Positions 8,282-15,035 of a DNA stretch of 31,627 nt are shown here, one piece after another (position 1 is the first letter of the stretch; every line of letters begins with the position of its first letter). The position numbers were made by a program, and so were the translations under genes. This DNA is from JANPEF01 sp031413115 (GTDB lineage Bacteria; Eisenbacteria; RBG-16-71-46; DASYSL01). The notes under the pieces are model-generated. The model was not told where the DNA came from and searched no databases. It saw only the letters and a program-made list of their open reading frames with translations. The DNA lies in contig JANOEH010000018.1 in the NCBI GenBank assembly GCA_031413115.1, positions 1 through 31,627 of the forward strand, given 5' to 3'.

Positions 8282-10268
8282 ACACGAGCTGCCCGACCGT
8301 CAGCTCCCGCTCGCGAAATCCCGTCTCGCAGTAAGCGAGGTAGTACTCCCAGAGGCGCAGGAATTTCTCGTCGTAGCCGAGGGCCCGGGCCTCGTCCCGC
8401 CGCTCCATGAACCGGGCGCGCCACAGGGCCAGCGTGCGCGCATAGTCTTCGCCAAAGGTCTCGATCCGCTCGAGGGCAAGCGAAGACGAGCGAGTCATCG
8501 CATGGGTCAGCGCCGACAGTGCCGGCACCATCCCCCCGGGAAAGACATGCTTCTGGATCCAGTCGGTGCGCTCCAGGTACGTGGCGTAGCGCGCGTCCGC
8601 CAGCAAGATCGTCTGCACGACGGCACGGCCCCCCGGCTTGAGCAGGCGTTCGAGCGTGGCGAAAAACGTCTCGTAGAACCGGTGGCCGACGGCCTCGAGC
8701 ATCTCCACGGAGACGATGGCGTCGTAGGTGCCCTGCGCCTCGCGATAGTCGGCATACTCGAACGAGACGCGATCGGCCAGGCCCGCCTCGGTAGCTCGCG
8801 CCCGGGCGAAGGCAAGCTGCTCACGCGAGAGGGTGAGGCTCGTCACCCGGCAATCGAACGACCGGGCGGCGGCGAGCGCGAGCCCGCCCCAACCGGAACC
8901 AAGCTCGAGCAGGTGCGACCCCGGCCGGTGCGAAAGGCCGGTCTGGGCGAGCGTCAGCTCCATCTTGTGCTCCTGCGCCCGCTCGAGCCCGGTCGCGGTC
9001 GTGGGAAAGCGCGCGCTGGAGTACGTCATCGTCGGATCGAGAAACAGTCGGAAGAACTCGTTCCCCAGGTCGTAGTGCCGCCGGATGTTTTCGCGGCTCC
9101 CGACGGGTGTATTGGTCGCCTGGTCCCGCGGCGCCCGACGTCGAGAGGCCGCCATGCCCGCGAGCACCGCAGCGACGCCGCGCACCCCGCGGGGACGCTC
9201 GAGTGCATCGCGTCCACGCAACAGCGTCGTGAGGACGCGCACGAGGTCGGGCGTCGACCAGTCCCCGTCGACGTACGCCTCGCCGAGCGCGACGTCCCCG
9301 TCGGCTGCGAGGCGGCGGAACAGGCGGGGGCGAAGGACGTCGATCCGTGCCGAGGCACCCTCCGCGCGGCGCAGGTCCGTCGACGGACCGAAGCTCCGCT
9401 CGTCGCCGGCCGGGAAGGCGATCGTGAGCGCACCCGCGGGCAGGGCCTCGAGCGCTCCGAGCACGAAGCCCTGGGCGACGCGATCGAGGAGCCCGGGCCG
9501 GGACGTGATCCAGGTTTCGGGGCCTCCGGCTTCGGGCTTCGGCACCACCGGCAACCGTCGCTGCCACGCCAGGCGTGCCGCCTGGACGGCGATCCGCGGT
9601 ACCGTCAGGACGCCCTCGAGCGGCATCCGCATCAAGGTGCGGAGGTACGAGGCGCCGTTCAGGGGGCGTGCCTGCCCCGAGATCCGCGCGATCAACGCCG
9701 GCATCCCGTCCCGCTCGAGCGTGACCCGCACATCGAGCCGATCGCCGAGCGGGCCGAAGCGGAACGAGTACGCGCCGGTGACGTCGTAGAACGGCGAGAC
9801 GTACATGGTCTTCTTCACGGGCATCCGCGTCGACCACCCGTGCGGGTCGGACACGAGGTCGTCGAGCACGTAGATGCAACGCTCGCCCATCGTGTTGTTC
9901 ACCTCGGCGATCACCGCCGTGAGAGAGCCGTCGGCCCGAAATGCGTGGTGAAAACTGACCGGATTGAAGGCATGACCCAGCAGGCGCGGCATGGTCACCG
10001 AGATCAGGCTCGAGAAGTCCATCACGCCCCGTTCCGCCAGGATCGAGCGGAGCCGCGCCCCCAGCGGAATCGCGGCCCCGTCGAGGTAATCGCGATCCCA
10101 CAGGGAGACCGGGCGCGCCCGGTTCACGCCCAGCCAGGCGTGCCGCGCGGAGAGTTCCGGGAGTTCGTCCAGATCCAGGGCGAAGACGTACACGGGATAC
10201 TCGAAGCGGTGCTCGACGGGCCCCCGACGGGCGTGGGCGACCGTGCCGACATAGATCCGGGACTTCAC
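8259..10268 (-). CDS. DUF1365-Cfa fusion: lipid-modifying methyltransferase
   Basis: The 669-residue protein starts at a GTG overlapping the stop of the upstream FAD gene (GTGA). Residues 1 to ~225 are DUF1365 (SRIYVGTVAHAR, LLGHAFNPVSF, NNTMGERCIYV, MYVSPFYDV). Residues ~260-669 are a Cfa-family methyltransferase with RRHYDLGNEFF, the SAM motif LLELGSGWGGLA (453-464), VEMLEAVG (Glu525), FGEDYARTL (Tyr609) and the C-terminal FRERELTVGQLVF. The E. coli bicarbonate ligand His266 is replaced by Gln552 (VVQTI), and Cys139 by Ser418. DUF1365 and Cfa are usually separate adjacent genes; here they form one frame. The likely role is methylation or cyclopropanation of unsaturated phospholipid acyl chains. 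DUF1365 has no known reaction. Confidence 0.92.
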   Translation of the reverse strand: MKSRIYVGTVAHARRGPVEHRFEYPVYVFALDLDELPELSARHAWLGVNRARPVSLWDRDYLDGAAIPLGARLRSILAERGVMDFSSLISVTMPRLLGHAFNPVSFHHAFRADGSLTAVIAEVNNTMGERCIYVLDDLVSDPHGWSTRMPVKKTMYVSPFYDVTGAYSFRFGPLGDRLDVRVTLERDGMPALIARISGQARPLNGASYLRTLMRMPLEGVLTVPRIAVQAARLAWQRRLPVVPKPEAGGPETWITSRPGLLDRVAQGFVLGALEALPAGALTIAFPAGDERSFGPSTDLRRAEGASARIDVLRPRLFRRLAADGDVALGEAYVDGDWSTPDLVRVLTTLLRGRDALERPRGVRGVAAVLAGMAASRRRAPRDQATNTPVGSRENIRRHYDLGNEFFRLFLDPTMTYSSARFPTTATGLERAQEHKMELTLAQTGLSHRPGSHLLELGSGWGGLALAAARSFDCRVTSLTLSREQLAFARARATEAGLADRVSFEYADYREAQGTYDAIVSVEMLEAVGHRFYETFFATLERLLKPGGRAVVQTILLADARYATYLERTDWIQKHVFPGGMVPALSALTHAMTRSSSLALERIETFGEDYARTLALWRARFMERRDEARALGYDEKFLRLWEYYLAYCETGFRERELTVGQLVFTKPGAA

Positions 10269-11587
10269 AGCGCACCCCCGAAAGCGGTCCCGATGGCTGC
10301 GGCCGACACCACGGCATCCTCGTGGAAGCCGTAGCGGAAGTAGCTCCCGCAGTAGTACGTGTTCAGCACGCCGTTCAGACGCGGCAACTCCGGTTGAGTC
10401 GCCAGGGAGCCCGCGTCGAAGCAAGGATGCATCCAGCGGGCCCGGTCGACAACGGTGCGCTCGTCGACGGGCGTGCGCCGATTGAGGGTCACACACCAGT
10501 CGTTCCTGGTCCGCAGACGCTGCAGGCGGTTCATCCAGTACGTCACGCACACCGGGGCGGGTCCCGACTGGTTCGCCTCCTCCTCGTAGTTCCACGAGGC
10601 CCACGCGCGACGAGTCGGCGGCAGAACCGTGGTATCCGCGTGCAGGACGGAATGATTCGTCGTATAGCGCCAAGCACCGAGCAGACGCCGCTCGTCCGGC
10701 GTGGGGCTCTCGAGCATCCCCAGCGCCTCGTCGGCATGGGCGGCGATCACGACACGATCGAAGCGCTCGGATCCACCGGCGGTGACGAGGACGCCCTGGG
10801 CGTCGCGCCGCACGGAGTGGACCGCTTCGCCCAGTCGCAGGACTCCCCCGTCCGCCCCGAAACGGGCAAGCAGCGCCTCCACGTAGACGGCCGAGCCGCC
10901 CGTGATCGTGCGCCACGCCGGGGCGCCCACCAGTTGCAGCAGGCCATGGTTCTCGAAGAATCGCAGGAACGCCGCCGCCGGAAACGCGAGGACTTCGTCC
11001 GGACGCGTCGACCAGATCGCTGCGGCCATCGGCGCCAGGTAGCGGTCGCGAAAGCCGGGGGACAGTCGGAGATCGCGAACGTATTCATCGATCGAGACAC
11101 CATCGAGTCGGCCGGCCCGGAGGTCGCTCCGCGCCCGCCGGTTGAAACGCACCAGGTCGCCGATCATGCGAAGATGAGCGAGCGACACCAACGAGCGCCT
11201 GCGGGCGAACAGCCCGTCGAGGCCGTTTCCCGCCCAGTGGAACCCGTCGCGCACCCGGTGGTAGCTGAAGGACATGTCACTTGGCTGGCTCGACACCTCG
11301 AGACGCTCCAGCAACCGACAGAACAGCGGGTAGTTCCGCGGATTGAAGACGATGAATCCCGTGTCGATCGGCGTCCCTGCATCCGGTCCGGCGGGTACGA
11401 TCACGGTGCGCGTGTGGCCACCGGGCCGCGTGTCCTTCTCGTAGAGCACGACGTCGTGTCGCGGCGCGAGGAGCCAGGCGGCGGTCAGGCCCGCCACGCC
11501 ACCGCCGATCACGGCGATGCGGAGGCGCGGTCCGGGGGCGCCTGCAAGCAGTTCTCCACCCGCGACGGTCTGATGCGAAGGGTTCAC
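10265..11587 (-). CDS. FAD-dependent oxidoreductase (amine-oxidase-like, COG2907 type)
   Basis: This 440-residue flavoprotein has an N-terminal dinucleotide-binding motif AVIGGGVAGLTAAWLL (25-40), the acidic VVLYEKDTRPGGHTRT segment (Glu50 for the ribose), and C-terminal NTYYCGSYFRYGFHEDAVVSA, which closes the FAD site. It belongs to the predicted FAD oxidoreductases found beside DUF1365 and Cfa genes in many bacteria. Plant cyclopropane synthases carry a related oxidase-like domain fused at the N terminus. It probably oxidises or reduces the acyl chain before or after methylation, but the exact reaction is unknown. The start is a GTG with a weak Shine-Dalgarno sequence, and an unusual structured leader lies upstream (11604-11657). 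Confidence 0.9.
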   Translation of the reverse strand: MNPSHQTVAGGELLAGAPGPRLRIAVIGGGVAGLTAAWLLAPRHDVVLYEKDTRPGGHTRTVIVPAGPDAGTPIDTGFIVFNPRNYPLFCRLLERLEVSSQPSDMSFSYHRVRDGFHWAGNGLDGLFARRRSLVSLAHLRMIGDLVRFNRRARSDLRAGRLDGVSIDEYVRDLRLSPGFRDRYLAPMAAAIWSTRPDEVLAFPAAAFLRFFENHGLLQLVGAPAWRTITGGSAVYVEALLARFGADGGVLRLGEAVHSVRRDAQGVLVTAGGSERFDRVVIAAHADEALGMLESPTPDERRLLGAWRYTTNHSVLHADTTVLPPTRRAWASWNYEEEANQSGPAPVCVTYWMNRLQRLRTRNDWCVTLNRRTPVDERTVVDRARWMHPCFDAGSLATQPELPRLNGVLNTYYCGSYFRYGFHEDAVVSAAAIGTAFGGAL

Positions 11588-11603
11588 CTGCCGAAGATGT
11601 CGC

Positions 11604-11657
11604 GGGGGAGGTCCACGCGCAAGCCCGCCCCGCCGTGGAGCCTCCCCCGGCGGGGCG
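11604..11657 (-). promoter_or_regulatory. Structured leader with two mutually exclusive hairpins upstream of the FAD gene
   Basis: One inverted repeat pairs 11604-11616 with 11635-11648 (13 bp with one bulge). A second pairs 11626-11634 with 11649-11657 (9 bp, CGCCCCGCC/GGCGGGGCG). The arms interleave, so both cannot form at once. The structure begins 17 bases upstream of the GTG start of the FAD gene. It could be an attenuator-like switch, but such pairings also arise by chance in GC-rich DNA. Confidence 0.3.
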
Positions 11658-11695
11658 AGTTTGCCCCGACCGAACGCCGGGCAGAGTCTTCGCCG

Positions 11696-11721
11696 TTGCG
11701 ACCGTGCGCCCTTGCGACCGT
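11696..11721. repeat. Direct repeat TTGCGACCGT in the divergent intergenic region
   Basis: TTGCGACCGT occurs at 11696-11705 and 11712-11721, 16 bases apart, with a looser relative (TTGCCCCGACCG) near 11661. The repeats lie between the divergent FAD gene and secreted-protein gene, where a regulator could bind. No known operator is recognised. Confidence 0.3.
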
Positions 11722-11749
11722 TGCTCCCGAAGCGCGAACCGCGTAGACT
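11721..11749 (+). promoter_or_regulatory. Putative promoter of the secreted-protein gene
   Basis: TTGCTC (11721-11726) and TAGACT (11744-11749) are separated by 17 bases. The start codon at 11760 would lie within a few bases of the transcription start, and there is no Shine-Dalgarno sequence, so the mRNA may be leaderless or nearly so. Confidence 0.4.
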
Positions 11750-11759
11750 TTATGCACCC

Positions 11760-12752
11760 ATGCGCCCGGTCCCGGTCCCCCGTTCCGCTCGATTCCTCGT
11801 CCCGCTCGCCATCGCGGCCATGCTTGCCGCGCCGGACCCGCGAGCGTCCGGCGCGGCCACTCCACCCCCGGCGAAGACCGGCATGATCGAGGCCCGCGTC
11901 ATCCTGCTCGGCGCCCCGGTGGCCGGCGTCCCGATCCAGGCGCGCAGCACCGGCGAACCCGGCCTCGACGTGTGGATGGACGACTCGACCGCCGTGATCG
12001 ACACGACCGACGCGAGGGGCATCGCACACTTCCGCGGGATGCCGGCCGGACGCTACCATATCCTCGCTCACTGCGGGCGCCTCCCGGGTGACCGCATCGC
12101 CGGAACGATCTCGACCAGGGCCGAGGTGGTCGCGGGGATGATCGCACACTCGACGCTCACGCTGCGCCCCGGCGGACGCATCCGCGGCAGGGTGCTCGAG
12201 GGCGGCAAGGTGCCCACCACCCGAGTCACCGTCGAGACCCAGACGACCGACGCGCTGCCCTCGGGCTGCCCGGTGATGGACACACGCAACCCCGGACCCG
12301 ACGGCCGCTTCGAGGTGGGCCGCGTCCCCGTCGACACCTACCTGTGGGTCAAGGTCCATCGTCCGCTCGGCGACGGCGACGTGCAGTTGTGGAGGGACTT
12401 CAAGCTGGCGAAGGCGGACACGATCGAAGCGACGTGGACGCTGCCGGCCATCGACTCGACCCAGCTCGCCACCGTGCGCCTGGGCGTGCGCCTCGACAAG
12501 GGCGGCGCCGCCGAGGGCGGGCGCTTCGAGCTGTCGACGATCCACCCCGACGGCTGGCGCTACTTCGCCGGCTTCGATTTCGGCGCCGACGATTCGCTGC
12601 ACACGTTGACGTCGGTCCCGCCCGGGCGCTACGGCCTGCGCGCCACGCCCAAGCCCGGCATCAAGACGTGGTGGAACGCGCCCGCCGAGTCGCTCATCGT
12701 CAGCCCGGGTGCCACGATAACGCGCCTCCTGCCGGGCCGCGCCGCGAACTAG
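11760..12752 (+). CDS. Secreted protein with carboxypeptidase-regulatory-like repeats
   Basis: The 330-residue protein begins with a signal peptide: basic MRPVPVPRSAR, a hydrophobic stretch FLVPLAIAAMLAA, and a likely cleavage site around residues 27-32. The mature part shows about three beta-sandwich modules of the carboxypeptidase-regulatory or prealbumin-like type. Examples are MIEARVILLGAPVAGVPIQA with ARGIAHFRGMPAGRYHI, then IRGRVLEGGKVPTTRVTVET with DGRFEVGRVPVDTY, and a last one ending VPPGRYGLRATPKPG. No catalytic motif is visible. Such modules usually mediate binding or structural roles in periplasmic or surface proteins. The ATG at 11760 is chosen because it directly precedes the signal peptide. 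It converges on the bacterioferritin gene with a 6-base gap. Confidence 0.75.
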   Translation: MRPVPVPRSARFLVPLAIAAMLAAPDPRASGAATPPPAKTGMIEARVILLGAPVAGVPIQARSTGEPGLDVWMDDSTAVIDTTDARGIAHFRGMPAGRYHILAHCGRLPGDRIAGTISTRAEVVAGMIAHSTLTLRPGGRIRGRVLEGGKVPTTRVTVETQTTDALPSGCPVMDTRNPGPDGRFEVGRVPVDTYLWVKVHRPLGDGDVQLWRDFKLAKADTIEATWTLPAIDSTQLATVRLGVRLDKGGAAEGGRFELSTIHPDGWRYFAGFDFGADDSLHTLTSVPPGRYGLRATPKPGIKTWWNAPAESLIVSPGATITRLLPGRAAN

Positions 12753-12758
12753 ATTCCG

Positions 12759-13247
12759 CTACTTCGCCTCTTCCGCCTCGCCCACCTGCAGCGCCAGGTA
12801 GTTCTCGACGCCCATCTGCGCGATCAAAGTGAGCTGCGACTCCTGGTAGTTCGCATGCCGTTCCTCGTCGTGCAGCATCGTCACGAACGAATCGGCCGTC
12901 GCGTTGTCGCCGATCGTGGTCAGCGTCGCGATGTGGGCGTTGAGCCGCAGGATCGCATCGCGCTCGAGCTCGAGGTCGAGCTTCAGCTGCTCGGGAATCG
13001 TCTCGCCGATCGACACGCGATTCATCTTCTGCACGTTCGGCACGCCCCCGAAGTAGAGCACGCGGCGGACCAGCTCCTGGGCGTCCCGCATTTCCTCCAT
13101 CGAGCGCTCGCGCAGCGTCGCGGCGAGCCGGGCATAGCCCCAGTTGCGGCACATCTCGGAGTGCACGAAGTACTGGTTGATCGCGGTCAGCTCCGCGGTC
13201 AGCACGTCGTTCAGGATGTCGATCACCTTCGGATCCAGCGGCTTCAT
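12759..13247 (-). CDS. bfr: Bacterioferritin with a substituted ferroxidase ligand
   Basis: This 162-residue four-helix iron-storage protein forms 24-mer shells with haem between subunits. Most expected residues are present (E. coli numbering plus one): Glu19, Tyr26, Glu52, Glu95, Glu128 and His131, plus the haem ligand Met53. However, the ferroxidase ligand His54 of E. coli (EMKHAD) is Asp55 here (EMRDAQ). Either the di-iron site works with an aspartate, or oxidation at this site is weakened. A strong GGAGGG lies upstream of the ATG. It overlaps the ferredoxin gene by 4 bp, so iron storage and release are encoded together. Confidence 0.93.
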   Translation of the reverse strand: MKPLDPKVIDILNDVLTAELTAINQYFVHSEMCRNWGYARLAATLRERSMEEMRDAQELVRRVLYFGGVPNVQKMNRVSIGETIPEQLKLDLELERDAILRLNAHIATLTTIGDNATADSFVTMLHDEERHANYQESQLTLIAQMGVENYLALQVGEAEEAK

Positions 13248-13441
13248 GCGTTCCCTCCACGTTTCGTTCGATCGGCCACGGCGCCGAACTCCTCGATCAT
13301 CTCGAGGATGGTGGCCATGCACGTGCCGCAATCCGTCGTCACCCCGGTCTCGCGCGCCAGCTCGGCGAGCGTGCGCGCGCCGGACTCAATGCGCTCGCGG
13401 ACCGCGCTCGCGCTCATGGCCTTGCAGACGCAGACGATCAT
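13244..13441 (-). CDS. bfd: Bacterioferritin-associated ferredoxin
   Basis: This 65-residue BFD-like [2Fe-2S] protein has cysteines at 4, 6, 38 and 41 (IVCVCK and TDCGTCM), the CxC...CxxC pattern of Bfd. In Pseudomonas, Bfd docks on bacterioferritin and passes electrons through the haem to mobilise stored iron. Its stop overlaps the ATG of the bacterioferritin gene in ATGA, so the two are translationally coupled. The same fold occurs as a domain in nitrite reductase and NifU; here it stands alone. Confidence 0.92.
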   Translation of the reverse strand: MIVCVCKAMSASAVRERIESGARTLAELARETGVTTDCGTCMATILEMIEEFGAVADRTKRGGNA

Positions 13442-13511
13442 CGAGCTGAGAAAACACCAAAGCCGGGCCGGGGGCAAGGACTCAGGTCGGCCATGTCGGA
13501 CCCGCGAAGCG

Positions 13512-14762
13512 TCACGGGGCGGCTCCCGAGAAGGCGGCCAGCGAACGCCCCGCGACGGAGCCCGGAACGGTCGGGCGCACGATCCCCCTCCGCTCGGCCA
13601 GAAACCGGAGCGCGGCGCGCAGCCGGTCCTCGATCTCCGCCGGGCCCGCAGCAACCGCCGCGTGCTTCGCCCCGCTGCGCGCTTCCTCCGCCCGGCAACC
13701 GAGTCCGCGCAGGGCGGACTCGACGTCGGGATCGACCAGCCCGCGTCCCTGCCGCGCCGTCTCGCGCTTCCCGCGCATGAACTCCGCCCCGAACGCCCGC
13801 TCGGCCTCGAACTGGTTGTGCGCCCGACAGCGCAGGCGGAGGCCCTGGACCGAGGCCTCACCGCCGCGCGCGAACGGCACCACGTGATCGAACTCGAGCA
13901 GGCGACGCGAACTGCAACGCCTGCCGACCGCGCTCGTGAACGTGCACTGGCCGCCGTCGCGTGCCCAGACGGCGCGGCGCACCACGGCCGGGATGGTCCG
14001 CGCGCGCGCCACGGCACGCGGGCGGGGCTTCTCCGTCGCCGCGAATTTGCGCTTCTCGAGCGTGGTGATGAGCGCGTCGAGAGCTCGGTCGACGACCTCG
14101 GAGAGGTCGCCGCTCGGGACGGCATGGGCGAGCAGTTCCTGCGCCCGGCGCAACTTGGCGTGGGTCGCATCCCCGATCGGAAGCTGGACGATGTACCGCG
14201 TCGGAGGTGTCGCAGCAACTTGCCCCGGGGCAAGTTGGTGGTCCACTATTGGCGCGAGGATCGGCGCAGCGACTTGCCCCGGGGCAAGTTCGCGCGCTCC
14301 CGCGGGAGCGCCGACGGGGATCACCCGCGCGGGCGTCACCCGACGGACGCCGTCGGCCGGGGTGAATCGCGCAGCAAGCCAGGCCTCCACCTCGGCCTTG
14401 CGGCGATGGCTCGCCGCGGCGACCAACTCGTCGATGTTCTCCTTCGTCACGTGCGGCGCGAGCAAGCAGACCGCGGCGAGGTGGAGCCGACCGGCAGCAA
14501 GATCCTCGAGCAGCCGCGGAAACTCGCGCGCGGCACGAGCGGCCTGGATGCGCTTGTACGCCGCATCCTCGGACAGCCGGAGTTCGCCGACGCAGTAGGC
14601 GAACATGGACGAATACGCGGCCGGCAGGTAGAGGCGACGGGCGTCGACCTCGGCGATGTGGGCCAGTAGCGCGGCCGTCGTGGCGCGGTCCTGGCGGACG
14701 ATGGAGGCGAGTTCGTGAAGCAGCGTCGCATCATCGAGATGCGTGAGTCGGTAGACGGACAT
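13512..14762 (-). CDS. Large HNH endonuclease family protein with LAPGQVAA repeats
   Basis: This 416-residue protein has a long helical N-terminal region (from MSVYRLTHLDDATLLHEL, through YSSMFAYCVGELRLSEDAAYKRI), a proline/alanine linker with two LAPGQVAA copies, and a helical segment (KLRRAQELLAHA, DLSEVVDRALDAL). A C-terminal HNH nuclease domain has LEFDHVVPFARGG (His293) and LRCRAHNQFEAERAFG (Asn316), with nearby cysteines that could bind zinc. The family is often multicopy in GC-rich genomes, and its biological target is unknown. I chose the internal ATG at 14762 over the one at 14810 because the conserved N terminus starts there. The 273-base gap upstream holds no gene I can identify. 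Nothing nearby looks like phage or a restriction methylase. Confidence 0.82.
   Translation of the reverse strand: MSVYRLTHLDDATLLHELASIVRQDRATTAALLAHIAEVDARRLYLPAAYSSMFAYCVGELRLSEDAAYKRIQAARAAREFPRLLEDLAAGRLHLAAVCLLAPHVTKENIDELVAAASHRRKAEVEAWLAARFTPADGVRRVTPARVIPVGAPAGARELAPGQVAAPILAPIVDHQLAPGQVAATPPTRYIVQLPIGDATHAKLRRAQELLAHAVPSGDLSEVVDRALDALITTLEKRKFAATEKPRPRAVARARTIPAVVRRAVWARDGGQCTFTSAVGRRCSSRRLLEFDHVVPFARGGEASVQGLRLRCRAHNQFEAERAFGAEFMRGKRETARQGRGLVDPDVESALRGLGCRAEEARSGAKHAAVAAGPAEIEDRLRAALRFLAERRGIVRPTVPGSVAGRSLAAFSGAAP
14212..14236. repeat. Palindromic repeat, copy 1, inside the HNH gene
   Basis: GCAGC followed by a 20-bp perfect palindrome (14217-14236, core ACTTGCCCCGGGGCAAGT). On the coding strand it encodes LAPGQV. 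A second copy begins 54 bases (18 codons) away, so the repeat unit keeps the reading frame. Confidence 0.85.
14266..14290. repeat. Palindromic repeat, copy 2, inside the HNH gene
   Basis: This repeats copy 1 with a single mismatch over 25 bases. The perfect 18-bp palindrome is at 14272-14289. It also encodes LAPGQV in the same frame. Because it is self-complementary, either orientation gives the same codons. Confidence 0.85.
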
Positions 14763-15035
14763 GGTCGGTCTCGCTTCGGGGGCGAGGTTCCGGCTTTGCA
14801 GCGGCGACATTTCTACGAGGAGAGTCTATCGCAGGTCGGGGACGAGGCCGCACGCGCTCGTGCAGAGCGTGAACCACGCTCGTGTGCGCCGAGAGCCGGA
14901 CACCCACTTTCCGCGGGCTCTGCCGCGATCCTCGACGCGACGAGGGGTCCTCCCGGAGCACACTCGAATCACACTCGCACGCGCAGTCTGAGTTGCGTCA
15001 AGCACAATCGAGATCGAGAACTGGAATTCGCCTGA

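Noticed and set aside
8121..10334. 737-residue plus-strand open frame opposite the DUF1365-Cfa gene
   Set aside because: Arg/His/Pro-rich translation with no family features; it is the antisense shadow of a clearly coding minus-strand gene in GC-rich DNA.
14212..14290. CRISPR-like repeat-spacer structure
   Set aside because: Only two copies, palindromic, and in frame within an HNH coding sequence.
12855..14669. 604-residue plus-strand open frame opposite bfr, bfd and the HNH gene
   Set aside because: Spans three real minus-strand genes and reads as low-complexity Arg/Gly-rich sequence.
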